Assembly (NCBI RefSeq): GCF_001625305.1
Contig: NW_017804276.1
Span: 176,401-240,400 of the forward strand
DNA length: 64,000 nt
Origin: Branchiostoma belcheri
Lineage: Eukaryota; Chordata; Leptocardii; Amphioxiformes; Branchiostomatidae
Reading direction: 5' to 3'
The notes below the pieces were generated by a model. That model did not search any database. It saw only the letters and a list, made by a program, of their open reading frames with translations, and was not told where the DNA came from. This document shows positions 10,347-22,317 of this stretch, one piece after another (the stretch's first letter is position 1; each line of letters starts with the position of its first letter). Both the position numbers and the translations under genes were made by a program.

Positions 10347-10967
10347 AACTGCATCAGTACGCACAGAAACTGTAAAGAGTGCACATACATGACTTTTTCT
10401 TTCTATATTGGAACAAATTTTCTCTGAGAGGAGGCGAATGAATTAATACACCATTCGCACTGGTTACAAATCAAATCTATCTAGTACACATACATGATCT
10501 AATTAAAACTACTAGTTGATCCCAGGTCATATATTTATATGGTAAGAAGTAATTTACCACCCGGTACTAGTAATTGTCCCAGAAAAATCAACTCTAAGTA
10601 AGTTAGTCCACGAAAATTTATGTAACTCCGAGGAAAAGTAATGGCAGTCACGTATCAGAGATTTTCAACCAAACGATTTTAGCGAGCAAAAGATAACGAA
10701 TTCGGCTAAATAGACCGCGAGCTTCTACCACTAATCTTTCAGCCTAATCAAAGCGAACAGGCAAGAATGAGGACGTGTATTAGATGCTGCGGAATTGCTC
10801 CTCAGGGCTTAGTTTTGGGGCCTCTTCACAGGTATGGAAATACACTGGCTCATCGCCGGAAAGCCGCAAAGAAGTAGTACCGTCTGGCTGGCTGTGTGTG
10901 CGTAATAAGCCGGTTCACGGTTTTCCCAGCGCATTCACAGCTAAAATACTACTAAAACTAGAGACTG
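10347..10967. other. Unassigned sequence
   Basis: AT-rich, no recognised frame or repeat before the foldback element at 10,968. Confidence 0.35.
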
Positions 10968-11247
10968 AAGTAACATTTGCAAAGTAACAAATGCATAATG
11001 TTTACCTTTGGACATGGTCTGCTCTGTTAATTCTTACTCAAATACATTCACATACATGTACTACTAGTATATGATGACAGGAGCAGAGCAGACCATGAAA
11101 TTGCAACATTATGTAACCCAACACCAGTCACCATGGTGACAGACGTCAACAAATCATGTTATTGGTCAGGTCAGAGGTCACTGTTTGGAGAAGAGGAAGA
11201 GGAAGAAACTGAGCAAAAGCAATATGTTTTCCTTCGGTAAACATAAT
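10968..11247 (+). mobile_element. Foldback repeat family E
   Basis: One of four copies (also 13,486; 35,875 reversed; 52,222). Landmarks: AACAAATGCATAATGTTTACC, an internal inverted pair CATGGTCTGCTCTG / CAGAGCAGACCATG (11,013-11,097), CAACACCAGTCACCATGGTG, and an end GTTTTCCTTCGGTAAACAT whose complement resembles the start. This suggests a MITE with weak terminal inverted repeats. No coding capacity. Confidence 0.65.
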
Positions 11248-11429
11248 GAAAAAAAAACTAATACTACTAAAATAAAAAAAACACATATAATAGAAGAAGT
11301 GGGTCAATTCGTCTCCCACTTGCTCAAGAGAAGAAGTCAAACCCTACAAAATTAGCCAGTAGTGAGCACGTATGTTGTAGAATGTAGTATAAATTTGTAC
11401 ATAGTCTCCCATATCATTGTATTTTCTTT

Positions 11430-11505
11430 CTTATACACGTTGTTTTTATTTGCAATTAACCTTCGGGCATCTGGTTGCAATAAACTTTCTATATTCTATT
11501 CACAG
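11430..11505 (+). mobile_element. LINE 3' UTR
   Basis: TTGCAATTAACCTTCGGGCA followed by GGTTGCAATAAACTTTC. It is the same tail type (GCAATTAGCCCTCGGGCA ... GCAATAAAC, reversed) as the LINEs at 34,182 and 48,595. Confidence 0.6.
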
Positions 11506-11554
11506 CGTGATACGTTATGGGTGATATGTCAAAGTTAGTTGAAGGCCCGTGAGG

Positions 11555-11616
11555 CATAAACCTTTCTCTCTGTTCACCTGTACTTAGCCCGATAGGGCAT
11601 GGATATACAATAAAGG
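11555..11616 (+). mobile_element. LINE 3' UTR
   Basis: CACCTGTACTTAGCCCGATA, GGGCATGGATATACAATAAAGG. Same tail type as 18,600 (reversed) and 28,965. No coding remnant upstream. Confidence 0.6.
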
Positions 11617-11915
11617 TTATGAAGAAGTTAAACTGTTCTCCAACTCAAAATTTGACCCACCGGAATTTTTGACTGAATCACTCAGTCTTCCTCAGCTATC
11701 TGACCCAAATGCTGTGGACACGTGATTTTTCCCACGTGTGACGTCAGCAAAGGGTCAAAGGTTGTCTGAAGTCGATATCGCCCTCCGTCCCGGTTGAGCG
11801 ATGGTTGAAGTGCCCTGAAGTATTTGGGTCAGATAGCTGAGGAAGACTGAGTGATTCAGTCGAAAATTCCAGTGAGTCAAATTTTGAGTTAAAGAACAGT
11901 TTAAATTCTTCATAA
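11617..11915. mobile_element. Inverted-repeat element with hammerhead-like cores
   Basis: Arms 11,617-11,712 and 11,822-11,915 are inverted copies around a ~110-bp centre that includes GTGACGTCAGCAAAGGGTC. The right arm keeps a hammerhead-like core on the plus strand. The left arm, read on minus, has lost the G of GAAA. Architecture matches 41,501-41,917, including the GGGTCAAAGG block in the spacer. Confidence 0.6.
11837..11869 (+). ncRNA. Hammerhead ribozyme-like motif, partly decayed
   Basis: CTGAGGA (11,837-11,843) fits CUGANGA. Stem II pairs GACTGA (11,845-11,850) with TCAGTC (11,856-11,861). GAAA is at 11,862-11,865, then A-U, A-U as minimal stem III and UUC as cleavage triplet. Stem I is poor, so activity is doubtful. 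Confidence 0.45.
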
Positions 11916-12499
11916 TGTAATTTACCAACTCAGATGAACTTTCATGCTACAATAAAGGCTACTATTATAACCTCCTTATAGTACCGATAAATAATATTAT
12001 GATAATAATAAATAATTATAAGGCTGATAAATAATGTGGTACAGTGGTAGTGATTAGTTTATTTCTCATTAAACAGTTTCGTAGCGCTCGCTATGACCCG
12101 CGCACTGAACTGCACTGAAAATACATTATGCAAAAATAGTTACAGACATCTAAAAAGAATTATTGGGATAAAAGTTTATTAAATACATTACTTTGGCTAA
12201 TACAATAAAAAATACATATTTTGAATATAGATCTCCGTGTATTACCAAGTTGTCGTATCGCACAATAGCTAACTCAATGCATGAAGATTAGAATAATATG
12301 ATACATTCAAGATAATAATTACCAGACTTAAAAACCTTCGAGTCGGAGCATTGTCATGAAATACATATTATACCCATAGCTTGTCGCTGCAAACGTAACT
12401 TTCAACCCATTTCCGTGCTGTCGCGAGTTAAAAAGGTACACCAATAGATAGACGTAAAACGTAATAGTGAGTAAAGGTCTCATCCATAACCAACCTTAA
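11916..12499. other. Unassigned AT-rich sequence
   Basis: Includes an ATAATAATAAATAATTATAA stretch near 12,000 and an AATAAAGGC near 11,950 that may be another LINE tail. No frame recognised. Confidence 0.35.
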
Positions 12500-13035
12500 G
12501 CTTTGGTCCCAATTGGAGAAAGGGGCCCTGCCGGGTAGTCCCCGAGCTGTTTTTTTTTGGCACTCTCGGGCGTGACCCCTACGTGGCCCCGCGGGACACC
12601 CTGCGGCTGCCGGGCAATTTTTTGGCCCGGCGGGGACCCGAGAAGAATTTAATTCTGACTTAAATTCTACCTGGGCCCCGCTGACAAAAAGACGCCGTGA
12701 CCTCATCTTGAGAACACCGACAGGTACCCCTCCGGTTGCCGGCAGTCCACCGGGACTAATTTTGATACGTCACAGACCAGATACACACAATAAGGGTGTG
12801 TACTTCGTAATACCGTGTCAAATTGTGACGTCACAGATCAGATGATCACAACAGAAGCGTGAACTCTATATATCGAGTGCAAGTACAAGACAATTCGTCA
12901 GAGCATCTGCCGGGTACCTGCCGGGTGCCTGCCGGAGACCGACCAATAAGGGTGACAAAATGCCACTGAAGGAAACTTTTAATTGTGACCACAACAACCG
13001 GTGCCCGGCAGACTCCAGAGCCCGGCGGGATGGGG
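12500..13035 (+). mobile_element. GC-rich MITE, right end lost
   Basis: Starts GCTTTGGTCCCAATTGGAG after TAA and matches 30,586-31,181 along most of its length: CCCTGCCGGGTAGT, GAATTTAATTCTGACTTAAA, ATACGTCACAGACCAG and the repeated CTGCCGGGTACC. The right terminal repeat (CAATTGGGACCGAAGC) found in the other copy is missing here. Confidence 0.75.
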
Positions 13036-13485
13036 CAGTCAACTGCGTGTCTAGGGCACGGTATTGGAAGGTTGAACTTCCCAATCAAAGTCAAGTGGGT
13101 GGAGAGAGGAACACAACGTCTAGCCAGGAATGCCAAGAATCGATCTCGTGTCCACAAGCCTAGCGACTTGGCCACTCAGACATACTAAATTCAGGAAAAC
13201 ACAGGTCAAACACCGGGACTAAGCCGGATTCTTGAAACAAGACCTCGACCTTAAAACTGAAGACGTGACTCGGTAACGCGGAAAATCACCGCAAATCTTC
13301 CGTGATGATCTCGAAGCCTCAATTTCCATATAGATAGTTGCACCGTAAATCATTTATCTCTCCGGAGGCACGAGGACTCAGCAAGGTGTAGGCCACAGAC
13401 TAGAAAGTTCGTTGATTTATGGACCCTAGGCCATACCAATGCAATTCTCGGATTTGCCTTTTCTTTTTCTGATTTGCAAAAAAAA
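13036..13485. other. Unassigned sequence
   Basis: Short frames of 60-70 codons with no recognisable features. Confidence 0.35.
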
Positions 13486-13760
13486 AAACTAGAAAGGTAA
13501 CATTTGCAAAGCAAATGCATACTGTCTACCTTCGCACATGGTCTGCTCTGTTAATTCTTACTCAAATACATTCATACATATGGTCATCCCTCCTATCTAA
13601 AGATTGCAACATTATGTAACCCAACACCAGTTACCATGGTGACAGACGTCAACAAATGAGGTCATTGGCCACGTAAGAGGTTAGTGTTTAGAGAAGAAGA
13701 AGAGGAAGAAACTGAGCAAAAACAATATGTTTTCCTTCGATCGGTAAAAATAACAATTCT
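13486..13760 (+). mobile_element. Foldback repeat family E, partly deleted
   Basis: Carries GTAACATTTGCAAAGCAAAT, the CATGGTCTGCTCTG arm and CACCAGTTACCATGGTGACAG. The complementary CAGAGCAGACCATG arm is replaced by a shorter ATGGTCATCCCTCC stretch, so the internal foldback is broken. Confidence 0.65.
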
Positions 13761-14065
13761 GGTTCTGACTCAACTAAAAATGCTCATAGTTTGCCCCCAA
13801 CAGTTGAGGAAAGTCCTTTTCTTCCCAGATGTTACAGTTTTTCCATCTATCAATGTAGTGGTTTCATTAAAAGTTCAAAACCCATTGTTAAAATTTTAAC
13901 CCAGCCTTTTGTGTTGACTTCATGGCTCCTATCAAGGCATTTGGGGCTCTGATATGATGCCTAAACCTGTTTTTATTTTTTAGTATTTTCTTTCGTCCTG
14001 TCGCTTCATATTTTTGCTGAAAAAAAATTCGAGAACCAACAAATTAAATTGGTGTGGCCCTATTG

Positions 14066-14224
14066 TATCCAGAACTGTGCCTATCTGGCCTGAATGGGTT
14101 AGGGTCAGGATCAGGCACGGTTCTGGGTAGTCCCCGTATATCCAAGGACGTTATACATTATATTATTGTATAATGTCCTTGGTATCTAAGAATGTAGATT
14201 TGTGAATACATGTACGTGTGTACC
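14066..14224. repeat. Interspersed repeat F (GGCACGGTTCTGG)
   Basis: GCCTGAATGGGTTAGGGTCA and AGGCACGGTTCTGG recur at 48,440-48,600, and GCCTGGGCATGGTTCTGG occurs just past the MITE at 14,762. The 525-bp MITE seems to lie inside this repeat. Confidence 0.5.
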
Positions 14225-14227
14225 ATA

Positions 14228-14752
14228 AGCTTCGGTCACAATCCGCCGCACGTGCATCTGCGTGCTGTCTACGTGCAAAAACGTGGGCAAACGTAGGGCA
14301 TCCGTGCGTGGTGAGTACCGCCTCCGTACGGAATCCTACGGATTTGGGAGCACGCAGACACGCCGTAGAACTTTAAGTGCATGTAAAATTTTTCTGCGTG
14401 CGGTCTACGGATTCACCACCCGTGCGTGCGAGTACGGGCGACGCACGTGCCCCGTACGTACCGTACGAAAGACGCACGTGTAAGTACGGCCTCCTTACGG
14501 TAAAGTTTCAATCGCACAGAGATCGTACGTTGTAAGCACGTACAACTCTCTTACCACTTGCGCAACGAACGATGCACGCAATCGCTCACGGCCAGACGTG
14601 GCGTGCAGACCACACTCTTACACCTTGCGCAACCGTGCGAGTGATGTGCGTAGACGCCACTCCTTCCTCACGTTTCAGAAAAAACGTAGCAGACGTGGCC
14701 TCCCAAAAAACGTACGGACAAAAAGCACGTACGGCGGGTTGTGACCGAGGCT
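14228..14752. mobile_element. 525-bp CpG-rich MITE, copy 1
   Basis: Ends are AGCTTCGGTCACAATCCGCC and the complement of AGCCTCGGTCACAACCCGCC. Same length (525 bp) as the inverted copy at 40,414-40,938. The interior is packed with ACGTGC/GCACGT and CGTACG motifs. Flanks are ATA and TTA, against perfect TTA for copy 2. Reading frames inside are not conserved as protein and reflect the repeat. Confidence 0.85.
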
Positions 14753-15027
14753 TTACAGAGCCGTGCCTGGGCATGGTTCTGGATACAAGAGACCACAGAC
14801 TAGGAAGTACACTGATCAATACAGCCGATAGGAATCAAACTACCTCCATCGATCTCTAAACGCCTTAAAGACAAAATGATTAGACTGCCGTCTCAAGACC
14901 TATCAGCGTTAATGATTACAGATTGTGTTGTGTTTGGGTGAAGATTTGGTCTCAATCTTCGCAAATGCCCGCTGTGCAAATATCGCAAATAATCGATGCA
15001 CAATTCCCTGTATTTGAATGCATATAA

Positions 15028-15503
15028 GGCCACACCAAGTACATTTTATGGATGACGTCCGCGTGCGCATTGATTTTGTCCTATTCCTAGAAAAAAAACA
15101 AGAAATTCCGCTTCCTGTAACTATGACCAAAGAGTCACGACAGTGCCGCAAATCACCAGATTGATGTGAAACCCGTAACGCAAACACAGAATAACGCAAA
15201 CACAGAATAACGCAATAACAGAAAATTTTCACTATTGACAAGACCATCCTGTTAATAACAGAAAATTTTTCACTGTCCACTGTTCCACCTGATTTATTGC
15301 TGTTTTGATGATGAATAAAAGACTTCTTGCTTGTTACACTGTGTCACCTCATTTAATTTGTGTCCTAACATTTGTCGTCTCTTAGTATATTTCTAATCTA
15401 GGCATCTTGATTTTTAGGGCCCTTCTTGTGTTTTTTTTCGCCCTCTCGCATTAGATATAGGGTCTCCAAAGGACGTCATCCATAAGATTTACTTGGTGTG
15501 GCC
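15028..15503. mobile_element. GGCC-type MITE, GGCCACACC variant
   Basis: Ends GGCCACACCAAGTA and TTGGTGTGGCC, subterminal TTTTATGGATGACGTCCGCG and GACGTCATCCATAAGA. The interior (AAGAAATTCCGCTTCCTGTA, AGAGTCACGACAGTGC) matches 58,368-58,771 in the opposite orientation. Flanks are TAA and TAC. Confidence 0.8.
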
Positions 15504-15783
15504 TACATGTAAATGTTGCTCTTTGGGATATATAAAACTATATAACGATACGTACATGAAATGGAGCGTCATATTTTATTAGTATCACCAAGGAACCCCT
15601 TGGTATCACTCCGCATGAAGGAGATATTTTATGACCCAAATGAGAACACAATTTGTCCTCACAAGATTAGTTTCCGGATCTAGGTCAGAACGAGTTGAGT
15701 AATAAACGTGTTAGAATGCCCCCACCACAGCAGATTTGATTACATAGCGCATATACATGGGAGGATGGTATTGAGTAATATAA

Positions 15784-16157
15784 GGCCACAGCACGTAAAT
15801 TTTACGGATGACATCCTCCGCAGATTCCAAATCGAATGCGAGCGGGCAAATAAAAAACAAGGCGGGCCGAAATTTAAAAAAAAGGTTCCTACAAGTTAAT
15901 ATTTTGACTCAATCATTGTACAAATGGTTTTGATTCAGTGGGAACATCACATATACACAACCAGCATCACATATCACTGCAACAAAGTAAGAAACAAACC
16001 ATTAAATCAGAGGCTTTTCTTGTCTCCTCTCTTCATAGTTACATGTATCCGCCATCCCCCTTCCGGCATGGCAACATACTAGTACATCTTTGCCTATTTT
16101 CGGCATGTTGACCACTGTCAGAAGGCAACAAAAATTCTTGTTTTTTATTCCAAAATC
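15784..16157 (+). mobile_element. GGCC-type MITE, right end lost
   Basis: Begins GGCCACAGCACGTAAATTTT after TAA and follows the 29,197 copy through the CACATATCACTGC and CTCTTCATAGTTA blocks to TTTTTTATTCCAAAATCAC near 16,157, where a SINE-bearing segment takes over. Confidence 0.75.
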
Positions 16158-16199
16158 ACACATCATTTTTGTACATGTACGCACATGTACAAGCTGCGT

Positions 16200-16482
16200 A
16201 AGACCGGACTGTAAGGTTTGAACCACTCACACCGGGAAGGTCCCCTACTCTTTTCGATAAGTGTGGTGGGTTCTTAAACGTGCGTAGGGTGTGGCTCTCC
16301 CCAAACATGGGACGTCCCTTAACGAAGCTAGCTAGGTACTCGCCTGAGTGAAGTGAGGAAAGTCTTGTAAAGTTGCCTTTACCAAGGGCACAAGATCGGT
16401 GGCATCGGGCAGGATTCGAACCCGCGACCTCTTTGGGTGTGAACCGAACGCGCTACCAACTGCGCCACACGACCCCACAAGG
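16200..16482 (-). mobile_element. SINE type A, long-tail subtype
   Basis: Minus-strand copy of the 6,391 type: the 3' half is at 16,205-16,330 (CACTCACACCGGGAAGGTCC), the body at 16,360-16,400, and the tRNA-like head at about 16,405-16,480 with B-box complement GGATTCGAACCC. Confidence 0.7.
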
Positions 16483-16751
16483 GTGTTGAAAGTGTTTTAG
16501 TCGACATTAGCGACATATGAACACTGGAAACCTTGAAATGTTATTGAAGAACGAATACATTACTGTACCAAGGCTAAATTCCACAGGGAACGGTGTTCTC
16601 GTAACGTCCGTAATATCTTATATAATATAATAACGCTACCGCAATCTGGAAGGTAAAACCAATTAATACTTGGATAAGCACGCGGAATAAACTAATTAAC
16701 CATCACGTACTCTTCGGGTGCTGTTTTTCATTTTTTGCATATACGTAAGTT
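16483..16751. other. Unassigned sequence
   Basis: AT-rich; no repeat recognised. Confidence 0.35.
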
Positions 16752-17355
16752 GTGCCTGAACATAGTATTTTACTTATCATCATGTTATATATTCAAGAAA
16801 CATACCTTTGTGATATAGATAACTTTGAAATTCGTAAAGCAATAACTCAATTAAGAATCAGTAGCCATAAATTGAATATTGAAACAGGTAGATATTACAA
16901 TATAGCCCCTGACCAAAGGTTCTGTCCATTTTGTCCAAAGCATATAGAAAATGAATTTCATTTTGTTATGGAATGTACCAAATATGATGTTATACGTAAC
17001 AAGCTATTTACATTTCTCGAATCAAGTACAATAGATTTCAAGAGTCTCGATGTTAGAGACAGATTTGAATATATCTTTACAAGTAATGGTCCCCACAACG
17101 CAAAAATAGGTAGATATATAAAGGAATGCTTTGTTATTAGAAAATTCCGAAACTTGTGATTAGCCCACTCGATTGTTACACTTTATCAAAGACTTCCGCT
17201 ATCCCTTATTATTTGAATAATTATGATGTAGATTTGTTAGGTTTATTCGACATTAGGTCTTGTTTAACACATTTTATTGTTTGCTACTCTCTTTATGTAG
17301 TTTGCCATACATTGTACCATGTGCAATTGTCGTGCAATAAAGTTCTTCCATTCTA
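16752..17355 (+). mobile_element. LINE remnant with C-terminal zinc knuckle
   Basis: The frame 16,752-17,159 (135 codons plus stop) gives the C-terminus of a LINE polyprotein: EIRKAITQLRISSHKLNIE, then a zinc-knuckle CPFCPKHIENEFHFVMEC, which is CX2C-X8-H-X4-C, then a KLFTFLES helix. The 3' UTR ends GTCGTGCAATAAAGTTC near 17,350. The catalytic domain is absent. The last ~390 bp are closely matched by the copy at 24,896. The 5' boundary is not sharp. Confidence 0.75.
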
Positions 17356-18596
17356 TATTTATAAGAAAGGCTCAGACTAAAATTACTACCTGGGATGAAC
17401 CTAAATGCGTCTCTAATTGCGCGACGGGGGACGCATGAAAGTTTGGTTCTCTTCTTCGCAAGCTCCGAAGAGAACTATGTTTCCCGTCTATTTCACAGAC
17501 AACACACACAATTAGGGTAGTGAGCTCACCGTCACCTCAGTACGGTCGGGCATTTATTGCAATTGGCTCGTCAATTCAGTAACACCATTACTCTCTACAC
17601 ATTGTAGCTCTCATAGCATGTACATACTTATACAGGAGCCTAATACAACAACAACAAGTCATGTGCTGCGAGCTGGCGACCTATTTTACCCTGGTTGCCA
17701 ATTGTTTAGCCAAAGTCGGGCTGGTCGGTTAAACCAAGGCTCTGTCCAGCGGATGTTTAACGCATCCTGACTTGTAAGTAACTTCTAACCGGCGAAGTTC
17801 AAAAGCTCATCTACGTGAACAAGGTTGAAAACATCCTGGCTAAGCAAGTGATGCGTTACAGGTACACCTGAATAACTACTGACCTTCGTAAGTAACGTGG
17901 TTCAAAATACGACAATAACACAATTCTGGAGTATATCAGAGGTTACAGCTACACAACATACTGAGTACAGCAAATGGCCACAATGTGACTGGGAACGCTA
18001 GCAAGGCAGGTATCCTGCAGAGAAGAGACAACATGAAGGTTATGTAACAACTGATACGTACGCTAAGTCGCAGGTACCATTGAGGATAACGTACAGTGCC
18101 ATGACGAATGTACGAGTCTAGATAAGTCAGTAAGAACTAAGGTAGCGCGATGTCGTATGAGATGAGAAAACATAACTAACGTTCTACAATCCAGGTGTTC
18201 TCGGGTTAGTCATGGGAGGGTTGGGTGGGAATGTGACCGTACAGAGAAAGGTTGAGCCACGAATGACCCTTACGAGGGTTAGGGAGGAAGGGTCAGAGGG
18301 TAAAGGGGCGGAATAATTAGTATCAGGGTAGGGGTCACGTGATTGTCTGTTCAGCCGACGGGAAACGAGATTTTCTTGAGGCCACTAATCAAAAAGGCTT
18401 GGGGCTAATTAGAAACTTTCATTCACCATTTTGCTTGGTAATGGAGGTAGTTAATCACTGCCACAGATGCTAAACAGAACCGCTAAAGCTATAATAAAAC
18501 GTGAACCCAGAGACGTCTCTTTTAAATAAATGAAATTGGTTTAAAAATACTCGTACCTATCTAGGTGTCTAAGCGTCTTTTTTTATAAATAATAAT
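17356..18596. other. Unassigned sequence
   Basis: About 1.2 kb with no long frame and no repeat shared with the rest of the window that I could see. It is one of the largest stretches here not explained by repeats and so a candidate for host unique sequence. Confidence 0.35.
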
Positions 18597-18945
18597 GATA
18601 ATAACCTTTATTGTACATTCATGCCCTATCGGGCTAAGTACAGGTGAACAGATAAAACGGTAATATACAAGTTTGTAGTACAAACAGCTCTAAAACTACA
18701 CTAATACAAAGGTTCAGCTTCTTCTCGTTTCTTAGTGATGTCAAAAATATAATTTGAAATGGCTTTGTTTAATACAGGATGATCAAAGCGCATAAGAAAG
18801 ATGAATATTTCAATATTAGTCAAGTATTGGAAGTACGGAAACGTACTTGTAATATATCTAAAAAGATCATTTCTATCATTACTATATAAACTACAATCAA
18901 TAACAAAGTGGGCTTCATCTTCTACATAAAGCATGTTACCCAAGA
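18597..18945 (-). mobile_element. LINE remnant, 3' end
   Basis: On the minus strand the frame (18,943 to 18,701) reads YVEDEAHFVIDC then SLYSNDRNDLFRYI and KKREEAEPLY. This is the distal half of the zinc-knuckle tail; the leading CX2C is cut off. The 3' UTR follows (complement of ATTGTACATTCATGCCCTAT). Confidence 0.7.
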
Positions 18946-19421
18946 AGACAGTTTTCTTTCACCGTTGTGAACGTGTAAGGTTGCCTGTATAAAACTCGCG
19001 CCAAGAACTAGTTGTTTCCTAGCCTTGGAAGAACAGGGGTTTCCAAAAAATCTGAATTGAATCTGTCTTTGTTTAAAACTCGGCCGCGGGCACGTTTTCA
19101 CATTATGAGTTGAAGTTATCCTTTAATACCTCTATTAGATGGTCATTAATTCTATACTGTCACCATGCCAAAGCTTCCGTCATTAATCATGACCATAGCT
19201 AATTACTGATTTCAAATTTGTGGGTTTGAAGGAAGTGATGGAAGAAATGTTCTGATATCATACAGATGAGAGGTTGAGCCAAGAAATTTAGAAGCGGGAC
19301 ATCTTAATGATGTGAAGTCTACATCATGAGAAGACGAACCTATGCATACGAGTATACATGTAGTTTTAAAACCTACGTTATCATCATTATCAGCAACATC
19401 ATCATCGTCGTCGTCGTCGTT
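18946..19421. other. Unassigned sequence
   Basis: No frame or repeat recognised until a short TCG run before the hexanucleotide array. Confidence 0.35.
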
Positions 19422-19766
19422 ATGAATATGAATATGAATATGAATATGAATATGAATATGAATATGAATATGAATATGAATATGAATATGAATATGAATA
19501 TCATTATTAATATGATTATGAATATGATTATGAATATGATTATGATTGTGAATATGATTGTGAATATGATTATGATTATGAATATGATTATGAAATTCAA
19601 TATGAATATGAATATGAATATGAATATGAATATGAATATGAATATGAATATGAATATGAATATGAATATGAATATGAATATGAATATGAATATGAATATG
19701 AATATGAATATGAATATGAATATCAATATCAATATCAATATGATTATGAATATGATTATGATTATT
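19422..19766. repeat. Hexanucleotide array (GAATAT)n with GATTAT variants
   Basis: Two GAATAT blocks (about 19,422-19,500 and 19,597-19,740) are separated by a GATTAT/GATTGT-rich middle. The Asn-Met and Phe-Ile frames on opposite strands are by-products of the six-base period. Confidence 0.95.
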
Positions 19767-19899
19767 AGAGCTTTTTTTTTACCTTTCCGCTGTCTAAATC
19801 GCAACAGGGACCTTCCAAAAGGCTAATTCGACAGCAGAAATTCCGTGGATCTAATGACATCATCTCACGTATCCGAGGGAAGATGACGAATGATATGGT

Positions 19900-22317
19900 A
19901 AAGTCGAGGTGACTAGCGCTACCTCCGTACTGTTATCATCCAAACGCAACAATAGACGGGAAGCCGGAAAGATCACGTAATGGGCGTCACCAAACATCCA
20001 TCAAGTCACCACGACATGGAAAATGAAAGAAAGTTCCATTTTACAATCTATCATGCGTCTGTACTATATTGTTATCAACTAGACGGGAAGCCGGAAAGAT
20101 CACGTAGTTAGATGGCATCGCGATAGCAATCAACTCACCACGACATGAAAATGAAAGAAAGTTCCATTTACCATTGGAATCTACGTAACGGGCTATGAAT
20201 GAATAACGGTGCTTCCCGACTTATTTTGCGCCAAACATCCATACCATACCGTTATCAACTAGACGGAACAAAAGACGTGTCAGAAATCGCGATATCAATC
20301 ATTTCACCACGATATGGAAATGAAAGAAAGTCTCATTCTTTATAGCAAGCTATCGGGCTTTGTTAAACCGAATTTTGTTGCTCCATCATGCCTCTGCACT
20401 ATACTGCTATTAACTAGACGGGATGCAAAGATCACGTAGTTAGCAGCAAGATACCAATAAAGTCACAAAGACATGGAAATTAAAGAAAGTTACATTCTTT
20501 ATATCAAGCTACCGGGCTATGGTAGACCATGTCCTTGGGTAAACAATATTTCCCATCTTTGGTGCGACATGCCTCTGTACTATGCTGCTTTCAACTAGAC
20601 GGGACGCCGGAAAGATCACGTAGCTAGCAGCAAGAAACCAATAAAGTCACAACGACATGGAAATGAACGAAAGTCACATTCGTCATATCAAGCTACCGGG
20701 CTATGGTAAACGATATTTCCTGACTTTTTGAGCCATGCCTCTGTACTATACTGCTATCAACTAGACGGGAAGCCGAAAAGATCACGTAGGTAGCAGCAAG
20801 ATACCAGTAAAGTCACAACGACATGGAAATGAAAGAAAGTTACATTATTTATATGAAGCTACCGGGCTATGGTAAACAATATTTCCCATCTTTGTTGCGC
20901 CATGCCTCTGCACTGTACTGCTATCAACTAGACGGGAAGCCGGAAAGATCACGTAGCTAGCAGCAAGATACCAATAAAGTCACAACGACATGAAAATGAA
21001 AGAAAGTCACATTCGTATGAAGCTACCGGGCTTTGTTAAACGATATTTCCCATTTTTGCCTCTCACTATACTGCTTTCAACTAGACGGGATGCCGGAAAG
21101 ATCACGTAGTTAGATGGCATCGCGATATTAATCAACTCACCATGACATGAAAATGAAAGAAAGTTACATTCGTTATATCAAGCTACTGGGCTATGGTAAA
21201 CGATGTTCCTTGACTTTCATCGCCATGCCTCTGTACTATACTGCTTTCAACTAGACGGGAAGCCGGAAGATCACGTAACAGACATCGCGATATCAATCAA
21301 CTTACCACATGGAAATGAAAGACAGTTACATTCGTCATATCAAGCTACCGGGCTTTATTTGTTAAACGATATTTCCTCATTTTTGTTGCGCCATGCCTCT
21401 GTACTGTACTGCTATCAACTAGACGGGAAGCCGGAAAGATCACGTAGTTAGCAGCAAGATACCAATAAAGTCACAACGACATGGAAATTAAAGAAAGTTA
21501 CATTCAAGCTACCGGACTTTGTTAAACATTATTTCCCGTGAAAATGAAAGAAAGCTACATTCTTTATGATCAAATTACCGGGCTATGGTAAACGATATTT
21601 CCTCATCTTTGTTGCGACATGCCTCTGTACTATACTGTTATCAACTAGACGGGAAGCCGGAAAGATCACGTAACAGACATCATATCGCGATATCAATCAA
21701 CTTACCACGACATGAAAATGAAAGAAAGTTTCATCGTCATATCAAGCTACCGGGCTTTGTTAAACGATATTTTCCATTTTTGCCTCTCACTATACTGCTT
21801 TCAACTAGACGGGAAGCCGGAAAGATCACGTAACAGACATCGCGATATCAATCAACTCACCACGACATGGAAATGAAATAAAGTTACATTCGTTATATCA
21901 AGCTATCGGGCTTTATTTGTTAAACAATATTTCCCCTTTTTGTTACGACATTCTTTACAGCAAGCTACCGGGCTATGGTAATTTTTCCACATTTTTATGC
22001 CTCTCTACTATACTGCTTTCAACTAGACGGGAAACCGGAAAGATCACGTAACAGACATCGCGATATCAATCAACTTACCACGACATGGAAATGAAAGAAA
22101 GTTTCATGGTCATATAAAACTACCGGGCTATGGTAAACGATGTTCCCTGCCTTTTTTCAGGCCATGCCTCTGTACTATAGTGTTATCAACTGGAAAAATC
22201 ACGTAGCTACCTGGCGATATCAGATGTCGAGATATTAATCAACTCACAACGACATGCAGATGAAAGAAAGTTACACTCGTCATAGTTACACTCGTCTACA
22301 GGGCTTGGACAAACGAT
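19900..22317. repeat. ~165-bp tandem satellite, about 14 diverged units
   Basis: Each unit has ACTAGACGGGAAGCCGGAAA followed by GATCACGTA, a GACATGGAAATGAAAGAAAG block, TCAAGCTACCGGGCTATGG, and GCCATGCCTCTGTACTATAC. The ACTAGACGG motif falls at about 20,080, 20,257, 20,413, 20,595, 20,760, 20,927, 21,080, 21,252, 21,418, 21,645, 21,805 and 22,020. Spacing is mostly 150-180 bp, with 210-230 bp where part units are inserted. The array ends at a CACTG element. Confidence 0.9.

Noticed and set aside
9741..10390. Long open frames of 86-207 codons rich in Ser/Leu or Arg/Glu on both strands
   Set aside because: They lie wholly within a six-base-type purine microsatellite, which opens all frames. 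No start context, no conserved domain.
14262..14859. Possible small genes of 73-95 codons
   Set aside because: They fall in the 525-bp MITE, appear on both strands of its two copies and have no recognisable domain.
19326..19826. 166-codon Asn-Met frame and 143-codon Phe-Ile frame
   Set aside because: Products of the GAATAT hexanucleotide array read on each strand.
21203..21833. Repeat protein HASVLYCYQLDGKPERS encoded by satellite units
   Set aside because: Most satellite units have lengths that are not multiples of three and break the frame with stops.
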